DNA of 34,910 bases, from the NCBI GenBank assembly GCA_002238805.1, contig MPNB01000035.1, forward strand, positions 1-34,910, in the 5' to 3' direction. This stretch comes from Rhodothermaceae bacterium bin80 (GTDB lineage Bacteria > Bacteroidota > Rhodothermia > Rhodothermales > Bin80). Shown here piece by piece: positions 16,028 to 25,552 of the stretch; the first letter of the stretch is position 1; every line of letters starts with the position of its first letter. The position numbers and the translations under genes are program-made. Below the pieces are notes generated by a model, which searched no databases, was not told where the DNA came from, and worked only from the letters and a program-made list of their open reading frames with translations.

Positions 16028-18624
16028 CACTTGGCTGCTACCAGGTTAATTATACGACCCTTCACATAAATCTCTCGATGTGGCGGCTTATCACCCAGGA
16101 ACCGCTGCACATTCGGCTCGCGTACTGCGGCTTCAATCACATCCCCTTTGTCTGCATCTGGAGCAACACGAATCGTCGCCCGCACCCTTCCATTGACCTG
16201 CACGGGCAGGGATATTCGATCTTCAACAAGATATTCGTCATTCAGTACTGGCCACGCAACATAGGCCAGCGACCCTTCGTGCCCAAGCCTGGACCAGAGC
16301 TCTTCTGCAATGTGCGGAGCAAACGGCGAAAGCAAAAGAATCAATGATTCTGCAATCTTCCGGGGAACAGCAGACCATTTGAAGGCAGCATTGACCAACT
16401 CCATGAGTGCAGCAATGGCCGTGTTCATTCGAAGGGCTTCAATGTCCCGTGTCACCCGATCAATTGTTTGATGCAGTACCCTCAACTGTGTGCGGTCGGG
16501 CTCCTCCTCGCTAAGGGGCTTAGCAGTAATCAGGCGCCATACACGGTCAAGGAACCGAAAAGTCCCGTGAACTCCTCGCGTGCTCCAAGGCTTAACCTGT
16601 TCCAGAGGCCCCATGAACATCTCGTATAGCCTGAAGGCATCCGCACCGTACTGATTAATGATTGTGTCAGGGTTAACCACGTTGCCTCGACTCTTACTCA
16701 TCTTGAAGGCGCGCACATCAAGTCGTATATCCGGCGCCGCCTTCAGTACGAAGGCCTCACCATCCTTGACCACAGACTCCTCGTCAACGTGGACAGCTTC
16801 CAGACTCGCACTAGTAGAGATTTCTTTGCCTGCATTCACATTTTCTGCACTGACCCACTCCCCTGTCTTATTGTTGCGCCAGGCAGTGTATTCGAGTTCA
16901 CCTAGGATCATACCCTGATGAACGAGCTTGGCAAAAGGCTCCGGTGTTGAAACCACGCCAGCATCATAGAGCACCATATGCCAGAACCGGGCATATAGCA
17001 AATGAAGCACCGCATGTTCAGCCCCCCCGACATACAGGTCCACAGGCATCCAGTACTTCTCGAGCTCTGGATCAACGAGACGTTCAGAGTTATCTGGATC
17101 AATGTAGCGCAGGAAATACCAACAGGATCCTGCCCACTGTGGCATTGTGTTGGTTTCTCGTCTCGCTGGTTTACCAGTGTCTGGATCCGTGATATTCAAC
17201 CATTCTGAGGCCAAAGCAAGTGGACCTTCCGGTGTTCCGCTCGGCTTAAACTTCGCAAGCTCAGGCAAAGCAATTGGTAACGCATTCTCGGATAATGATC
17301 GTACTTTCTCACGTTCAAATATGATCGGAATCGGTTCTCCCCAATACCTCTGCCTAGAGAAAAGCCAATCTCGCAACTTATAGTTCACCTTCCGACGTCC
17401 CAGTTCATGCTCTTCAAGCCAGTCCAGTATCCGAGCTTTGGCTTTCTCAACATGTAGACCGTTCAGGAAATCACTGTTAATGGCAGGACCATCCCCTATA
17501 TAAGCCAGACCGGTAAAACCCGGAGGTGGCTGTACGGTGCGACGAATCGGCAGATCATACCGTGCAGCAAATGCCCAGTCTCGTTCATCTTGCCCGGGAA
17601 CTGCCATGATGGCTCCGGTTCCGTAGGATATCAACACATAATCGGCTATCCAGACAGGAATAGATTCTTTCGTTACAGGGTTTATTGCATACGCTCCTGT
17701 AAATACACCAGACTTATCCTTCTGGAGTTCGGTTCGCTCCAAGTCACTTTTGCGGGATGCCAATTCCCGATATTTCCTGACCTCACCGAATTGCTCCCTT
17801 TTTGAAATTTGCTCCACAAGAGGGTGCTCGGGAGCAAGTACCATGTAAGTAGCCCCGAAAATTGTGTCCGGTCGCGTGGTATACACGCAGATACTGGACG
17901 ATTTATCGCCCTGTATCGGAAAGTCTATTTCCGCCCCCTCACTCCGCCCAATCCAGTTGCGCTGCATTTCCTTCGTGCTGGTGGGCCAATCCATATGATC
18001 TAATCCTTCCAATAGCCGTTCGGCATAGTGCGTAATACGCAATACCCACTGCCGCAACATTCGCCGTTCACAGGGGTGCCCACCTATATCACTCCTGCCG
18101 TCGATAACTTCTTCATTGGCCAATGTGGTGCCCAGCGCTTCACACCACCAGACGGGTACCTCGGCCTCGTATGCAAGTCCACGCTCAAACAGCTTCAAAA
18201 AGATCCATTGCGTCCACTTGAAGTATGCCGGGTCAGTTGTATCCACCTCCCGATCCCAGTCATAAGAAAGCCCAAGGGATTTGAGCTGCTTGCGGAAGCG
18301 GATAATGTTTCGTTCTGTTGTAATGCGCGGGTGCGTCCCGGTCCGCAGAGCATACTGTTCGGCCGGCAGTCCGAACGCATCCCATCCAATTGGATGCAAC
18401 ACATTGAACCCGCACATCCGCTTATACCGTGCCACAATGTCTGTTGCCGTATAGCCTTCGGGATGCCCAACGTGTAAACCGGACCCACTCGGGTACGGAA
18501 ACATGTCCAGAACGTAGCACTTCGGCTTGGAAGTGTCGACCTTATTGGGTGTACGGAATATCTTGTTCGACTCCCAATAGTCCTGCCAACGACTTTCAAT
18601 TTTCTGAAAGGGGTATGCCGCCAT
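16027..18624 (-). CDS. leuS: Leucyl-tRNA synthetase
   Basis: LeuS charges tRNA-Leu. The 865-residue product is a normal class I enzyme. It has the HIGH-type motif as HVGH at residues 51-54 ([20 protein letters not shown]), an inserted editing domain ([20 protein letters not shown]), the KMSKS motif at about residue 640 ([14 protein letters not shown]), an anticodon-binding domain and the C-terminal domain ending [12 protein letters not shown]. It is the first gene of the long minus-strand block; 180 bp separate it from dnaJ, and that gap holds an inverted repeat (18673-18720) that could be part of its promoter. It overlaps bshB1 by 1 bp. Confidence 0.97.
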   Translation of the reverse strand: MAAYPFQKIESRWQDYWESNKIFRTPNKVDTSKPKCYVLDMFPYPSGSGLHVGHPEGYTATDIVARYKRMCGFNVLHPIGWDAFGLPAEQYALRTGTHPRITTERNIIRFRKQLKSLGLSYDWDREVDTTDPAYFKWTQWIFLKLFERGLAYEAEVPVWWCEALGTTLANEEVIDGRSDIGGHPCERRMLRQWVLRITHYAERLLEGLDHMDWPTSTKEMQRNWIGRSEGAEIDFPIQGDKSSSICVYTTRPDTIFGATYMVLAPEHPLVEQISKREQFGEVRKYRELASRKSDLERTELQKDKSGVFTGAYAINPVTKESIPVWIADYVLISYGTGAIMAVPGQDERDWAFAARYDLPIRRTVQPPPGFTGLAYIGDGPAINSDFLNGLHVEKAKARILDWLEEHELGRRKVNYKLRDWLFSRQRYWGEPIPIIFEREKVRSLSENALPIALPELAKFKPSGTPEGPLALASEWLNITDPDTGKPARRETNTMPQWAGSCWYFLRYIDPDNSERLVDPELEKYWMPVDLYVGGAEHAVLHLLYARFWHMVLYDAGVVSTPEPFAKLVHQGMILGELEYTAWRNNKTGEWVSAENVNAGKEISTSASLEAVHVDEESVVKDGEAFVLKAAPDIRLDVRAFKMSKSRGNVVNPDTIINQYGADAFRLYEMFMGPLEQVKPWSTRGVHGTFRFLDRVWRLITAKPLSEEEPDRTQLRVLHQTIDRVTRDIEALRMNTAIAALMELVNAAFKWSAVPRKIAESLILLLSPFAPHIAEELWSRLGHEGSLAYVAWPVLNDEYLVEDRISLPVQVNGRVRATIRVAPDADKGDVIEAAVREPNVQRFLGDKPPHREIYVKGRIINLVAAK

Positions 18625-18672
18625 GTTATCTAATTATTGGGAATTATCCGAGGCTTGCCGAAAACAGCTGAA

Positions 18673-18720
18673 TCCAACGACCACCAACACAAATATATTC
18701 CCATTACAAATGTCGTTGGA
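18673..18720 (-). promoter_or_regulatory. Inverted repeat bracketing a candidate -7 box upstream of leuS
   Basis: TCCAACGAC at 18673-18681 is exactly complementary to GTCGTTGGA at 18712-18720. Between the arms, the minus strand reads TATATTTG (18690-18697), which fits the TAnnTTTG -7 element of Bacteroidota promoters. I do not see a matching TTG at the usual distance upstream, so the promoter call is weak. It lies about 50-95 bp upstream of the leuS start. Confidence 0.35.
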
Positions 18721-18804
18721 GATCGTCTACTAACCTGATCTTTGGTGCGTCTTGCCGAGTTCGCGCGTATTCTGTCCTGTTTCCGCTTAATCCACTCACT
18801 CAAC

Positions 18805-19962
18805 TTATACAAAGGCGTCTTTAACCTTCGAGAAAAAAGATTTGCCCTTACCCTGCTTAGGAGCATTCAATGTGCTGGATTCTCGCAATTTCTCAAGCAA
18901 CTCTTTATCGGAAACAGAAAGGTTCTGTGGTGTCCATACGTGAACCCGAATCAACTGATCGCCTTTCCGGGAGCTTTGAAATTGCCCGAGTCCCCTTCCC
19001 TGCATACGCAAGACTTTGCCGGATTGTGTCCCCGGGGCAATGGTTACGCTCGCCCGCCCCGTGAGTGTGGGGACTTCGATATCCGCACCCAGGGCTGCAT
19101 CGGGGAAAGAAATTTCCAGATTGTAGATCAGATCACTTCCCCTGCGAATGAAGTGATCATGCGCCTTTTCCCGGACTTCAATTCTGAGATCTCCTGCTCT
19201 TCCTCCACGGATTCCTGCGTGTCCCTGACCTCGCACGTTTATAACCATTCCATCTTCTACGCCAGCCGGCACTGTAATTTTGATGGTTGACTGCGTCTCT
19301 CTGCGCCCTTGCCCTCGGCACTCTGGACACTTATCCTCAATCGTTTGGCCCTCACCATCGCATCTACTACATTCCGATACGCTTACAAATTGTCCCAACG
19401 GAGTCTGCCGCACACGCCGCTCTTCTCCTGCGCCCTTACATGCACTGCACTGCTTCAGTTGACTGGGACCTCCTTTTGCTCCACTGCCTTCACATTCCCC
19501 ACACGACGCCAGTCGGCGAATCTTGATGTGCTTTTCCACACCCGTTGCAATTTCCTCCAACGTTAGTGGCAACCGTCGCTGCAGCGTTGCACCTGGCTGT
19601 CCTCTTTCACGCGTTCGTTGTCCCCCACCCCCAAAGAAATCACCAAACATTCCACTTCCTCTTCCTCCCCCGAAGACATCACTAAAGGCACTGAAAATGT
19701 CGTTAATATCACTAAAACCCGGCTGCTGCCCTCCTCCAGAGCCACGCAAGCCCGCTTCGCCGTAGCGATCGTAAATAGACCGTTTCTCTGAATCACTCAG
19801 AACCTCGTACGCCACCGCCGCCTCCTTAAAGCGAGACTCGGCTGCCTTATCACCTGGATTGCGATCGGGATGATTCTGAAGCGCCTTCTTACGGTAAGCT
19901 TTTTTTATCTCGTCCGCGGAAGCGTTTCGCTCCACCCCCAAGACTTTGTAGTAATCACTCAT
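18805..19962 (-). CDS. dnaJ: Chaperone DnaJ
   Basis: DnaJ delivers unfolded proteins to DnaK and stimulates its ATPase. The 385-residue product has a J domain with HPD at 31-33, a Gly/Phe-rich region (about 73-125), and four zinc motifs: C155/C158 (CGECEGSG), C173/C176 (CSACKGAG), C199/C202 (CSRCDGEG), C213/C216 (CPECRGQG). The C-terminal substrate-binding domain follows, ending [10 protein letters not shown]. This is a full type I DnaJ. Its start overlaps the grpE stop as ATGA, so the two are translationally coupled. dnaK is not here. Confidence 0.97.
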   Translation of the reverse strand: MSDYYKVLGVERNASADEIKKAYRKKALQNHPDRNPGDKAAESRFKEAAVAYEVLSDSEKRSIYDRYGEAGLRGSGGGQQPGFSDINDIFSAFSDVFGGGRGSGMFGDFFGGGGQRTRERGQPGATLQRRLPLTLEEIATGVEKHIKIRRLASCGECEGSGAKGGPSQLKQCSACKGAGEERRVRQTPLGQFVSVSECSRCDGEGQTIEDKCPECRGQGRRETQSTIKITVPAGVEDGMVINVRGQGHAGIRGGRAGDLRIEVREKAHDHFIRRGSDLIYNLEISFPDAALGADIEVPTLTGRASVTIAPGTQSGKVLRMQGRGLGQFQSSRKGDQLIRVHVWTPQNLSVSDKELLEKLRESSTLNAPKQGKGKSFFSKVKDAFV

Positions 19963-20555
19963 TGTATATCCGCCTCCACTGTTGCTGAGGGTTCCGGGGC
20001 GAAAGCTACAATAACCTGTGCATGCCTGAGCACCCGATCCCCCAGGCGGTATCCTGCCTGACTCTCATGCAGTACAGAGCCACTCTCTGAACCTTCAGCA
20101 GCGGGTGCCTGCCCTACTGCCTCATGCAGGTTCTCGTCGAATGGCATACCGAGAGCTTGGATACGCTCGAGGCCGAATTTCTCCAGTTCGGCAATAAAAT
20201 TCTTGTATACCAGGTTAACGCCCGATCTCAGCGACAAGAATGCAGCATCTTCTGATTCGGTTTGCCCGGCGACATCCAGTGATCGCTCTAAGTCATCCAG
20301 AATGGGTAGCAATGGCCTGATCACGGTTGCCCGTGCACGCGCCGGCCATTCAACGCGCTGGTTTTCCATCCGGCGACGATAATTAGCGAATTCTGCTGCA
20401 AGTCTGAGTCGCTGATCCCTCTCCGCGGACAACTCCTCAGTACACTCTGCCAACGCATCAGGCAGTTCCTCCTGTGGAGCCTCGTCTTCGCTCACCTGAG
20501 AAGGTGCCTCCTGGTCAAGGGATTCATCTTTCTCATCCGAAAATTGCTCAGCCAT
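19959..20555 (-). CDS. grpE: Nucleotide exchange factor GrpE
   Basis: GrpE releases ADP from DnaK. The 198-residue product has an acidic N-terminus ([20 protein letters not shown]), a long coiled coil ([32 protein letters not shown]), and the C-terminal beta domain with [16 protein letters not shown] and [17 protein letters not shown], all typical of GrpE. It lies 14 bp after hrcA and overlaps dnaJ by 4 bp. Confidence 0.95.
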   Translation of the reverse strand: MAEQFSDEKDESLDQEAPSQVSEDEAPQEELPDALAECTEELSAERDQRLRLAAEFANYRRRMENQRVEWPARARATVIRPLLPILDDLERSLDVAGQTESEDAAFLSLRSGVNLVYKNFIAELEKFGLERIQALGMPFDENLHEAVGQAPAAEGSESGSVLHESQAGYRLGDRVLRHAQVIVAFAPEPSATVEADIQ

Positions 20556-20569
20556 TGTTGTTATTCAGT

Positions 20570-21652
20570 CTATTGTTTTGAAGCCGTAATAGTTGATCTG
20601 TTAAGTAATGAGGCCATGCCCTCTACAAGTGAAATAGCGCGACCATAATCCATACGCATGGGACCAAGCAACCCGACTGTCCCTATGCTCTCTCCTACAT
20701 TGTATTGAGCCGTCACAATTGAATAGGCACTCTCATCCTCTATTTCGCTACCAATACTGACGGACACGCGATTACCCGTATCCTGACGTTTATTGGGCTC
20801 CTGCTCAAAAAGCTGTACTACATACCCCTCATCTTCAATGAGTTGAATCAATTGCCGAACCTCGGTTGTCCCCTGAAATTCAGGTTGTGTGAGTAACCCA
20901 GAGGTCCCCGCGTGTGTTAACCGACCTTCGACAGGGTCACTGAACAGCACGGCTGACTCATTCAGAATCAGTTGTACTATTCCCGTGGGATCATTGTCCA
21001 AATCTCTGGTACGTGAGGCATAGTCACGTCGAATTACGTCAAGTCGGAGACCCGCCAAACGCTCATTGAGGATAGCAACAATCCGATCAAGATCGCTGCG
21101 ACAAATATCGAGCGTGGTTTCGTAGATAATGGTCTTAACCAGTCGACTGCGTACGCCGATCACGATCATTATATTCGACCCCGAAAGCTGTACAACTTCC
21201 AATCGTTCCAGCACCCCTGTCGAAATTTTAGGACTAAGCACTACAGCCAAAAGATTGGTCATACGACTCAGAAGACGGGACGTCTCCCGAAAGAGTGCAT
21301 CAGCATCTCCCATAAGCCTGTCCATTCTCTCTTTCAACAACCGCCGTTCTGCTGCGGACAGTTCGGGAGTATCCATCAACTCATTCACAAATGCCCGATA
21401 CCCCCGCTCGGTTGGCATACGTCCAGCAGATCTGTACGGATGCCTGAGATACCCCTGCTCTTCTAGATCACAGAGCGTGTTTCGAACGGTCGCCGGGCTG
21501 AGAGCAAGGGAGGACCGCTTGACCAATCTGCGCGATCCCACCGGCCCGGCCGTATCAATAAAATTGCGCACGACCAAGTGCAGGATTGTGCGCTCCCTTT
21601 CCGTTAACTGAAATGGGAGCTTCTTGTGATATGTATATACAGGCTTTTTCAC
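20570..21652 (-). CDS. hrcA: Heat-inducible transcription repressor HrcA
   Basis: HrcA represses chaperone genes by binding CIRCE operators. The 360-residue product begins with a winged-helix DNA-binding domain (ERTILHLVVRNFIDTAGPVG, SRRLVKRSSLALSPATVRNT), then RMPTERGYRAFVNEL, the conserved junction, and the HrcA core ending in YNVGESIGTVGLLGPMRMDY. It heads hrcA-grpE-dnaJ on the minus strand. I looked for CIRCE (TTAGCACTC, 9 bp, GAGTGCTAA) upstream: only a partial left half (TTAGCACAG, near 21690-21698) is present, without the right half, so self-regulation through a consensus CIRCE is not supported. Confidence 0.95.
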   Translation of the reverse strand: MKKPVYTYHKKLPFQLTERERTILHLVVRNFIDTAGPVGSRRLVKRSSLALSPATVRNTLCDLEEQGYLRHPYRSAGRMPTERGYRAFVNELMDTPELSAAERRLLKERMDRLMGDADALFRETSRLLSRMTNLLAVVLSPKISTGVLERLEVVQLSGSNIMIVIGVRSRLVKTIIYETTLDICRSDLDRIVAILNERLAGLRLDVIRRDYASRTRDLDNDPTGIVQLILNESAVLFSDPVEGRLTHAGTSGLLTQPEFQGTTEVRQLIQLIEDEGYVVQLFEQEPNKRQDTGNRVSVSIGSEIEDESAYSIVTAQYNVGESIGTVGLLGPMRMDYGRAISLVEGMASLLNRSTITASKQ

Positions 21653-21843
21653 AAAATAGTAAGCTACAAACTCCTTGCCATAGGACAGGACTGTGCTAAT
21701 CTGCCAATAACTGCCATTTTGGCCGCACCGAATACCTTGAATACCAGCTGTGTCACATGCGGTTTCCGTCGCGACGCAACAGTAGGTAATCTATTGCGTA
21801 TTCTCGACTTCTGCCTCTCTAGATTTCAGATTGTTATCAGTAC
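21653..21843. promoter_or_regulatory. Divergent intergenic region between hrcA and sppA
   Basis: These 191 bp must carry the promoters of hrcA-grpE-dnaJ (leftward) and sppA (rightward). A direct repeat, GGCAG spaced by 6 bp, appears on the minus strand near 21703-21718, next to a half-CIRCE-like TTAGCACAG. No full CIRCE or clear sigma boxes could be assigned. Confidence 0.4.
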
Positions 21844-23619
21844 ATGCGTTTCTTCTCAACCATGATTGCAAGCATTCTAGGCTCACTCGTAGCCTTTGGA
21901 CTGCTCATTTTTATTGGTGCGCTGATCGTCACAGCATTTGTCGCTTCATCCATCTCCTCTGTTCAAGCCCCCGTTGCATCAGAATCCGTACTGACTCTTC
22001 GGTTATCCGGTCCAGTAGAAGAATACGGGATATCTGATCCAACCTACGAACTGTTTGATTTACCACAGCCACAAAGCTTGGCTCAAATAAAGGGGGCACT
22101 TGAAAAAGCGGCCGATGACGACCGTATTAAAGCAGTCTGGCTTAAGCCACAGGGCGTGATTGCAGGATGGTCAACACTCGCGGAAATCAGGCAATCTCTT
22201 CTCGAATTCAAGAAGAGCGGTAAGCCGGTTGTCGCATCTGCGTCTGGTGATTTGGCTATGCGTGAATCTGACTACTTTCTGGCAACTGCTGCAGACAGCA
22301 TCTATGCTGCACCGGGCGCCTTCTTTGAATTTAATGGCCTGTCTCTGAGCGTACTGTTTTACAAAGGGCTCCTCGATAAATTGAATATTGAGCCTACCGT
22401 CCTCCGTGTCGGCACCTATAAAGGGGCCGTAGAACCCTATACACGCGAAGATCTGTCTAGGGAAAATCGGACGCAATTAGAGGCAATACTGGAAAATTGG
22501 AATCGACTCTTGACCAGTACTACAGCCGAAGCCCGCGGCATGAGTGAAGAACATATTACAAACCTCATGCAAACAGGTGCGCTGCTGACTACTGACGATG
22601 CACATGAAGCCGACCTCCTAGATGGACTGCTGAGCGAAGAGAGGGTAAGAACACACCTTCAGAAATGGGTTGAGTCAGATGGGAGACTGAGAACAACCAG
22701 CCTTTCCTCCTACACTTCAGCAGTTTCAAATGGATCATCCGGTCAAAGTGATGCAATTGGCGTTATGATCGCATCCGGTACTATCGTTAGCGGCAACAGT
22801 AGGGACCTGAATGGTTATTTGGGAGCAGCTACTCTTGAAAAATCCATGAAATCGTTCCGAGAGAACGATAACGTGAAAGCTGTCGTGCTACGCATAGATT
22901 CTCCTGGCGGCAGTGCAGCCGCGAGCGAAATCATGTGGCAAGCAGTTAAGGAAACATCTAAAGAGAAACCCGTAGTTGTCTCCATGGGAGACATGGCAGC
23001 TTCCGGCGGATATTGGCTTGCAACAGCAGGAGACACCATTTTGGCTTCTCCACATACGCTGACCGGCTCTATCGGAGTTTTCGGGATGCACTTCAGTCTA
23101 GGACAAATGATGGAAACCAAACTGGGGGTTACTTACGATCATGTGTCCACGAGCGATTACGCAGACATGTTTTCTGGAATGAGACCTCTGCGTGACGCCG
23201 AACGTGCACTGTTCGAACGCTCCTTGGGTCAGATCTATACAGCATTTCTCGAACGTGTCGCAGAAAGCCGTGGTATGACCGTTGATGCCGTAGATGCTAT
23301 AGGACAAGGGCGCATATGGACCGGAGAAGCTGCGCTGCATGCCGGATTGGTTGACCAACTGGGAGGTCTGGATGACGCAGTAGAAATCGCAGCCGAAATG
23401 GCCGGCCTGGAAAAAGATCAGTATCGAATTCGGCGATTGCCCAGACCTCGGACGTTAATGGATCGGTATCTGGATCTATTTATGGTTCGCATCCGATCAT
23501 TCTTTGAATCTCCGATAGAAGCACAGCTTCGTGCGGAGGCACGCTTGCTGGAAGAGGTTGTCAGGCTGCATGCGACACCCATCGCACGCTTCCCTCTTGA
23601 TTTCGTGGATTTTGATTGA
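21844..23619 (+). CDS. sppA: Signal peptide peptidase SppA, long (67 kDa) type
   Basis: SppA digests cleaved signal peptides at the periplasmic face of the inner membrane. The 591-residue product has an N-terminal membrane anchor (residues about 8-35) and two tandem crotonase-like S49 peptidase domains, as in the E. coli type enzyme. The catalytic lysine is K193 (GTYKGAVEPY) in the first half and the nucleophile is S387 (GDMAASGGYW) in the second, preceded by LRIDSPGGSAAASE. It stands alone on the plus strand, divergent from hrcA. Length is normal. Confidence 0.93.
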   Translation: MRFFSTMIASILGSLVAFGLLIFIGALIVTAFVASSISSVQAPVASESVLTLRLSGPVEEYGISDPTYELFDLPQPQSLAQIKGALEKAADDDRIKAVWLKPQGVIAGWSTLAEIRQSLLEFKKSGKPVVASASGDLAMRESDYFLATAADSIYAAPGAFFEFNGLSLSVLFYKGLLDKLNIEPTVLRVGTYKGAVEPYTREDLSRENRTQLEAILENWNRLLTSTTAEARGMSEEHITNLMQTGALLTTDDAHEADLLDGLLSEERVRTHLQKWVESDGRLRTTSLSSYTSAVSNGSSGQSDAIGVMIASGTIVSGNSRDLNGYLGAATLEKSMKSFRENDNVKAVVLRIDSPGGSAAASEIMWQAVKETSKEKPVVVSMGDMAASGGYWLATAGDTILASPHTLTGSIGVFGMHFSLGQMMETKLGVTYDHVSTSDYADMFSGMRPLRDAERALFERSLGQIYTAFLERVAESRGMTVDAVDAIGQGRIWTGEAALHAGLVDQLGGLDDAVEIAAEMAGLEKDQYRIRRLPRPRTLMDRYLDLFMVRIRSFFESPIEAQLRAEARLLEEVVRLHATPIARFPLDFVDFD

Positions 23620-24099
23620 GTATTGAAAAAGTAGCACCACGACAGAATTTTCTGCCCGTTACACAGCCTGAATATGCGTGTCGACTTGCCTTTCGTAGGT
23701 AGCTTGAATCGTCAAGTGAAGGTGCATGAACGCCATGGTTAGGTCGTTACATGTTCTAACGAGCTTGACCTATAGAGAAGCGATCGGCGATGTCAACCTA
23801 AAATCAGAGTTCACCTTTACGCGTGCTTGATCCCGAAGGACTGTAACGCATGATTTTGGTTTCGTACAGAGTTGCCACGGTCCAGAATGTGCATTTACCA
23901 GCCAATCAAGTCGGCTATTTTACAGGGACTCTATAGATCCTCCTACTTTGCCAATCGCTTCTCCATAAGTCATGAACCAAGATACACATTAGCCCTTTTA
24001 TATACAATGATGTATTCAGACGCAGTGTTTCCCAAAGAAACCCCAGGATCTTCTGTGTAATTGTTATATTGGGGAATTACTTGTTTATATTGATACCAT
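23620..24099. other. Intergenic region, no gene recognised
   Basis: There is no convincing gene in this stretch. A short minus-strand frame (about 23662-23755) reads MAFMHLHLTIQATYERQVDT and then HIQAV, and might be the tail of a lost transposase, but I cannot place it in a family. No clear terminator for sppA is seen, only a weak CAGAA/TTCTG hairpin near 23645. Confidence 0.35.
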
Positions 24100-24484
24100 A
24101 TGCAACTGCACGGAATCTACCCGGTCCAGATCATCCCTTCCAGCATCCCCGACCCCACGCTTCACCTACGAACAGGCTGCCAAGTCGCCGTTTCGTCCTC
24201 CTCCAGGGCACACGCGGTACATGGACATCCCCTTGCAACCCCTCCCAGTGATCAAAGGGTGAATCATCGGATGGGAGGGCCCCTTCACAATCCTCCAGGT
24301 ACTCATGGACGACCAAACCCTTGACGTGTACTAGGATGGCGGATTCCTTCACCCAGCTCCCTCGGGACGCAAGCGGGTCACGGTCAAGAATATCCTGACC
24401 GGGCAGACGCTTACGGAGGTAGACTACTCCGTCTAGCCGGAGCAGAATCTAATCACCATCACCATCCCAGCAGGGATAGAATGA
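24100..24484 (+). pseudogene. Decayed gene of unknown family, ends by ATGA overlap with the next gene
   Basis: Two plus-strand frames together give a coding-like product. One frame starts at ATG 24100 (MQLHGIYPVQIIPSSIPDPT). After a frameshift near 24155 the next frame continues RFTYEQAAKSPFRPPPGHTR, YMDIPLQPLPVIKG, then a TGA (24260-24262), IIGWEGPFTILQVLMDDQTL, DVY, a TAG (24332-24334), DGGFLHPAPSGRKRVTVKNI, LTGQTLTEVDYSV, a TAG (24434-24436), then PEQNLITITIPAGIE and the final TGA at 24482-24484. The alternating hydrophobic pattern at the end suggests beta strands. The final stop overlaps the ATG of the next gene as ATGA, so the two were once an operon. All three internal stops are one C-to-T step from Gln or Arg codons. 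Family unknown. Confidence 0.6.
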
Positions 24485-24969
24485 TTTTCAAGATGAACAA
24501 AATTCTCCTTCTCACCACACTAATACTCGTTCCGTCCGCCTTGGCGCAATCCACAGTCTCCAGTACGATCACGGCAACCGTAGTCTTGGAGCACCCCCCT
24601 CCAACCTGTACGATTGAAAGTTCCTCATCTGCGCACTTTGAAACAATTACCAGACCTTGCCCTGGTTGTCCACAGCGGGTTATTGGCATCCACTACGCTG
24701 GGGAGTTGTCGCTCAGCGGAGAGCATGTCACCAACTGGTCGGTCACGTACACGATCCCCAACGCCTTGCTGAGCTCCAATGGGTCCACCCTCCCGATCAC
24801 CATCGAGAACCGCCAGCACCCCGCCACATCGGGGACTGCGGGGGGATTGGGGACAACCTTTGGTGCAGGTCCATGGGACTTCGAGTTCCGCGCTCAGTAC
24901 CCCGTCTCCAACTCCACCCTCCCGGAGACCTATACGGGGGAAATCACCGCCACCGCCACCTGCTCCTGA
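24481..24969 (+). CDS. Secreted beta-rich protein, DUF4402/spore-coat-U-like
   Basis: The 162-residue product has a signal peptide (MIFKMNKILLLTTLILVPSA, cut after LAQ; M5 is an alternative start). The mature part is rich in Ser, Thr and beta-forming residues: STVSSTITATVVLEHPPPTC, then GIHYAGELSLSG, LPITIENRQHPATSG, and a final YTGEITATATC. This layout, with an early C, a central sandwich and the closing 'ETYTGxxTxT', resembles DUF4402/spore coat U-type domains found in exported or fimbria-like proteins; the match is by pattern only. It has four cysteines (C48, C60, C63, C161), room for disulphides. The gene upstream is decayed and a broken paralogue follows, so this may be the last intact member of a small locus. 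Confidence 0.6.
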   Translation: MIFKMNKILLLTTLILVPSALAQSTVSSTITATVVLEHPPPTCTIESSSSAHFETITRPCPGCPQRVIGIHYAGELSLSGEHVTNWSVTYTIPNALLSSNGSTLPITIENRQHPATSGTAGGLGTTFGAGPWDFEFRAQYPVSNSTLPETYTGEITATATCS

Positions 24970-24990
24970 ACCGATACGTATAACCAGTCT

Positions 24991-25241
24991 ATTGAATTTG
25001 CTCTACTCCTAACCAGTCAGGTACTGGGGCAAACGCTCACCGGCAACACACCGTAAGTCTCGCTCTGGGCGCCGCTCCCTCGACCTGCAGGGTGTCTGTG
25101 CTGGGATCATTTGATTTCGGTACGGTTACTGACGGACACGGCCCTTGGATCAGAATGGGTAGTGGGCCCAGTGCGACCGTTACTGGAGACGGGGTGTCCA
25201 GTGTGAGCATCCTCCACGCAGAACTCCCCAGCCTCCGCTAA
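24991..25241 (+). pseudogene. Decayed paralogue of the secreted beta-rich protein
   Basis: One frame gives a signal-peptide-like end, IEFALLLTSQVLGQTLTGNT, stopping at TAA 25053. The next frame continues TVSLALGAAPSTCRVSVLGS, FDFGTVTDGHGPW, ATVTGDGVSSVSILHAELPS and stops at 25239-25241. The run 'V-x-L-x3-P-x-TC' followed by 'F-x-T-(I/V)-T' aligns with the same region of the intact protein just upstream, and SFDFGTV is the usual start of a DUF4402-like strand. No start codon is left and a frameshift splits it, so it is a pseudogene. Confidence 0.5.
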
Positions 25242-25308
25242 TGGAACCGCATTGATCTTTAACCTCATATCCCTTGCATTTAGCTTTACCTAAAGTGAAG
25301 GAAGCGCC

Positions 25309-25552
25309 ATGCCCACCGCAACTGTTTCATTGAAAGGCCAATTGACCCTGCCCAAAGAGATTCGGGTCGCCTTGGGGCTCAGACCTGGTGATCGGGTCAA
25401 TTTTGTCAGGATGGAAGATGGTAACTATGCGGTACTGCCCGCGACGCATTCAGTCCAGACACTGAAAGGTTTCTTGCGGAGGCCGGGGCAAAAAATCTGT
25501 TTCGATTGAGGATATGGATCAAGCGATTGCCAAGGGTGCGGCGGGCAAATGA
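25309..25552 (+). pseudogene. AbrB/VapB-type antitoxin, frameshifted at a run of six A
   Basis: The reading frame from ATG 25309 gives MPTATVSLKGQLTLPKEIRV followed by ALGLRPGDRVNFVRMEDGNY, a clear SpoVT/AbrB swapped-hairpin DNA-binding domain. At the A-run 25490-25495 it leaves frame and stops at TGA 25507-25509. With one A fewer it would continue QKSVSIEDMDQAIAKGAAGK and stop at 25550-25552, a normal antitoxin tail. That stop overlaps the toxin start as ATGA. A GAAGGAAG ribosome-binding stretch precedes the ATG. The open frame still encodes 66 residues, so the DNA-binding half could be made. Programmed slippage is possible but the toxin is also broken. Confidence 0.75.

Noticed and set aside
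18630..18866. A 78-residue minus-strand frame upstream of leuS
   Set aside because: It overlaps the end of dnaJ and the leuS leader, has no family features and covers the inverted repeat; most likely chance.
21690..21720. CIRCE operator upstream of hrcA
   Set aside because: Only TTAGCACAG resembles the left half; the matching right half at the required spacing is missing.
23662..23755. Tail of a transposase gene on the minus strand
   Set aside because: The short frame is coding-like but cannot be assigned to any family and has no catalytic residues.
24131..24352. A 73-residue minus-strand frame across the decayed gene
   Set aside because: The plus strand there reads as the remains of a real gene that ends by ATGA overlap with the next; the minus frame is its shadow.
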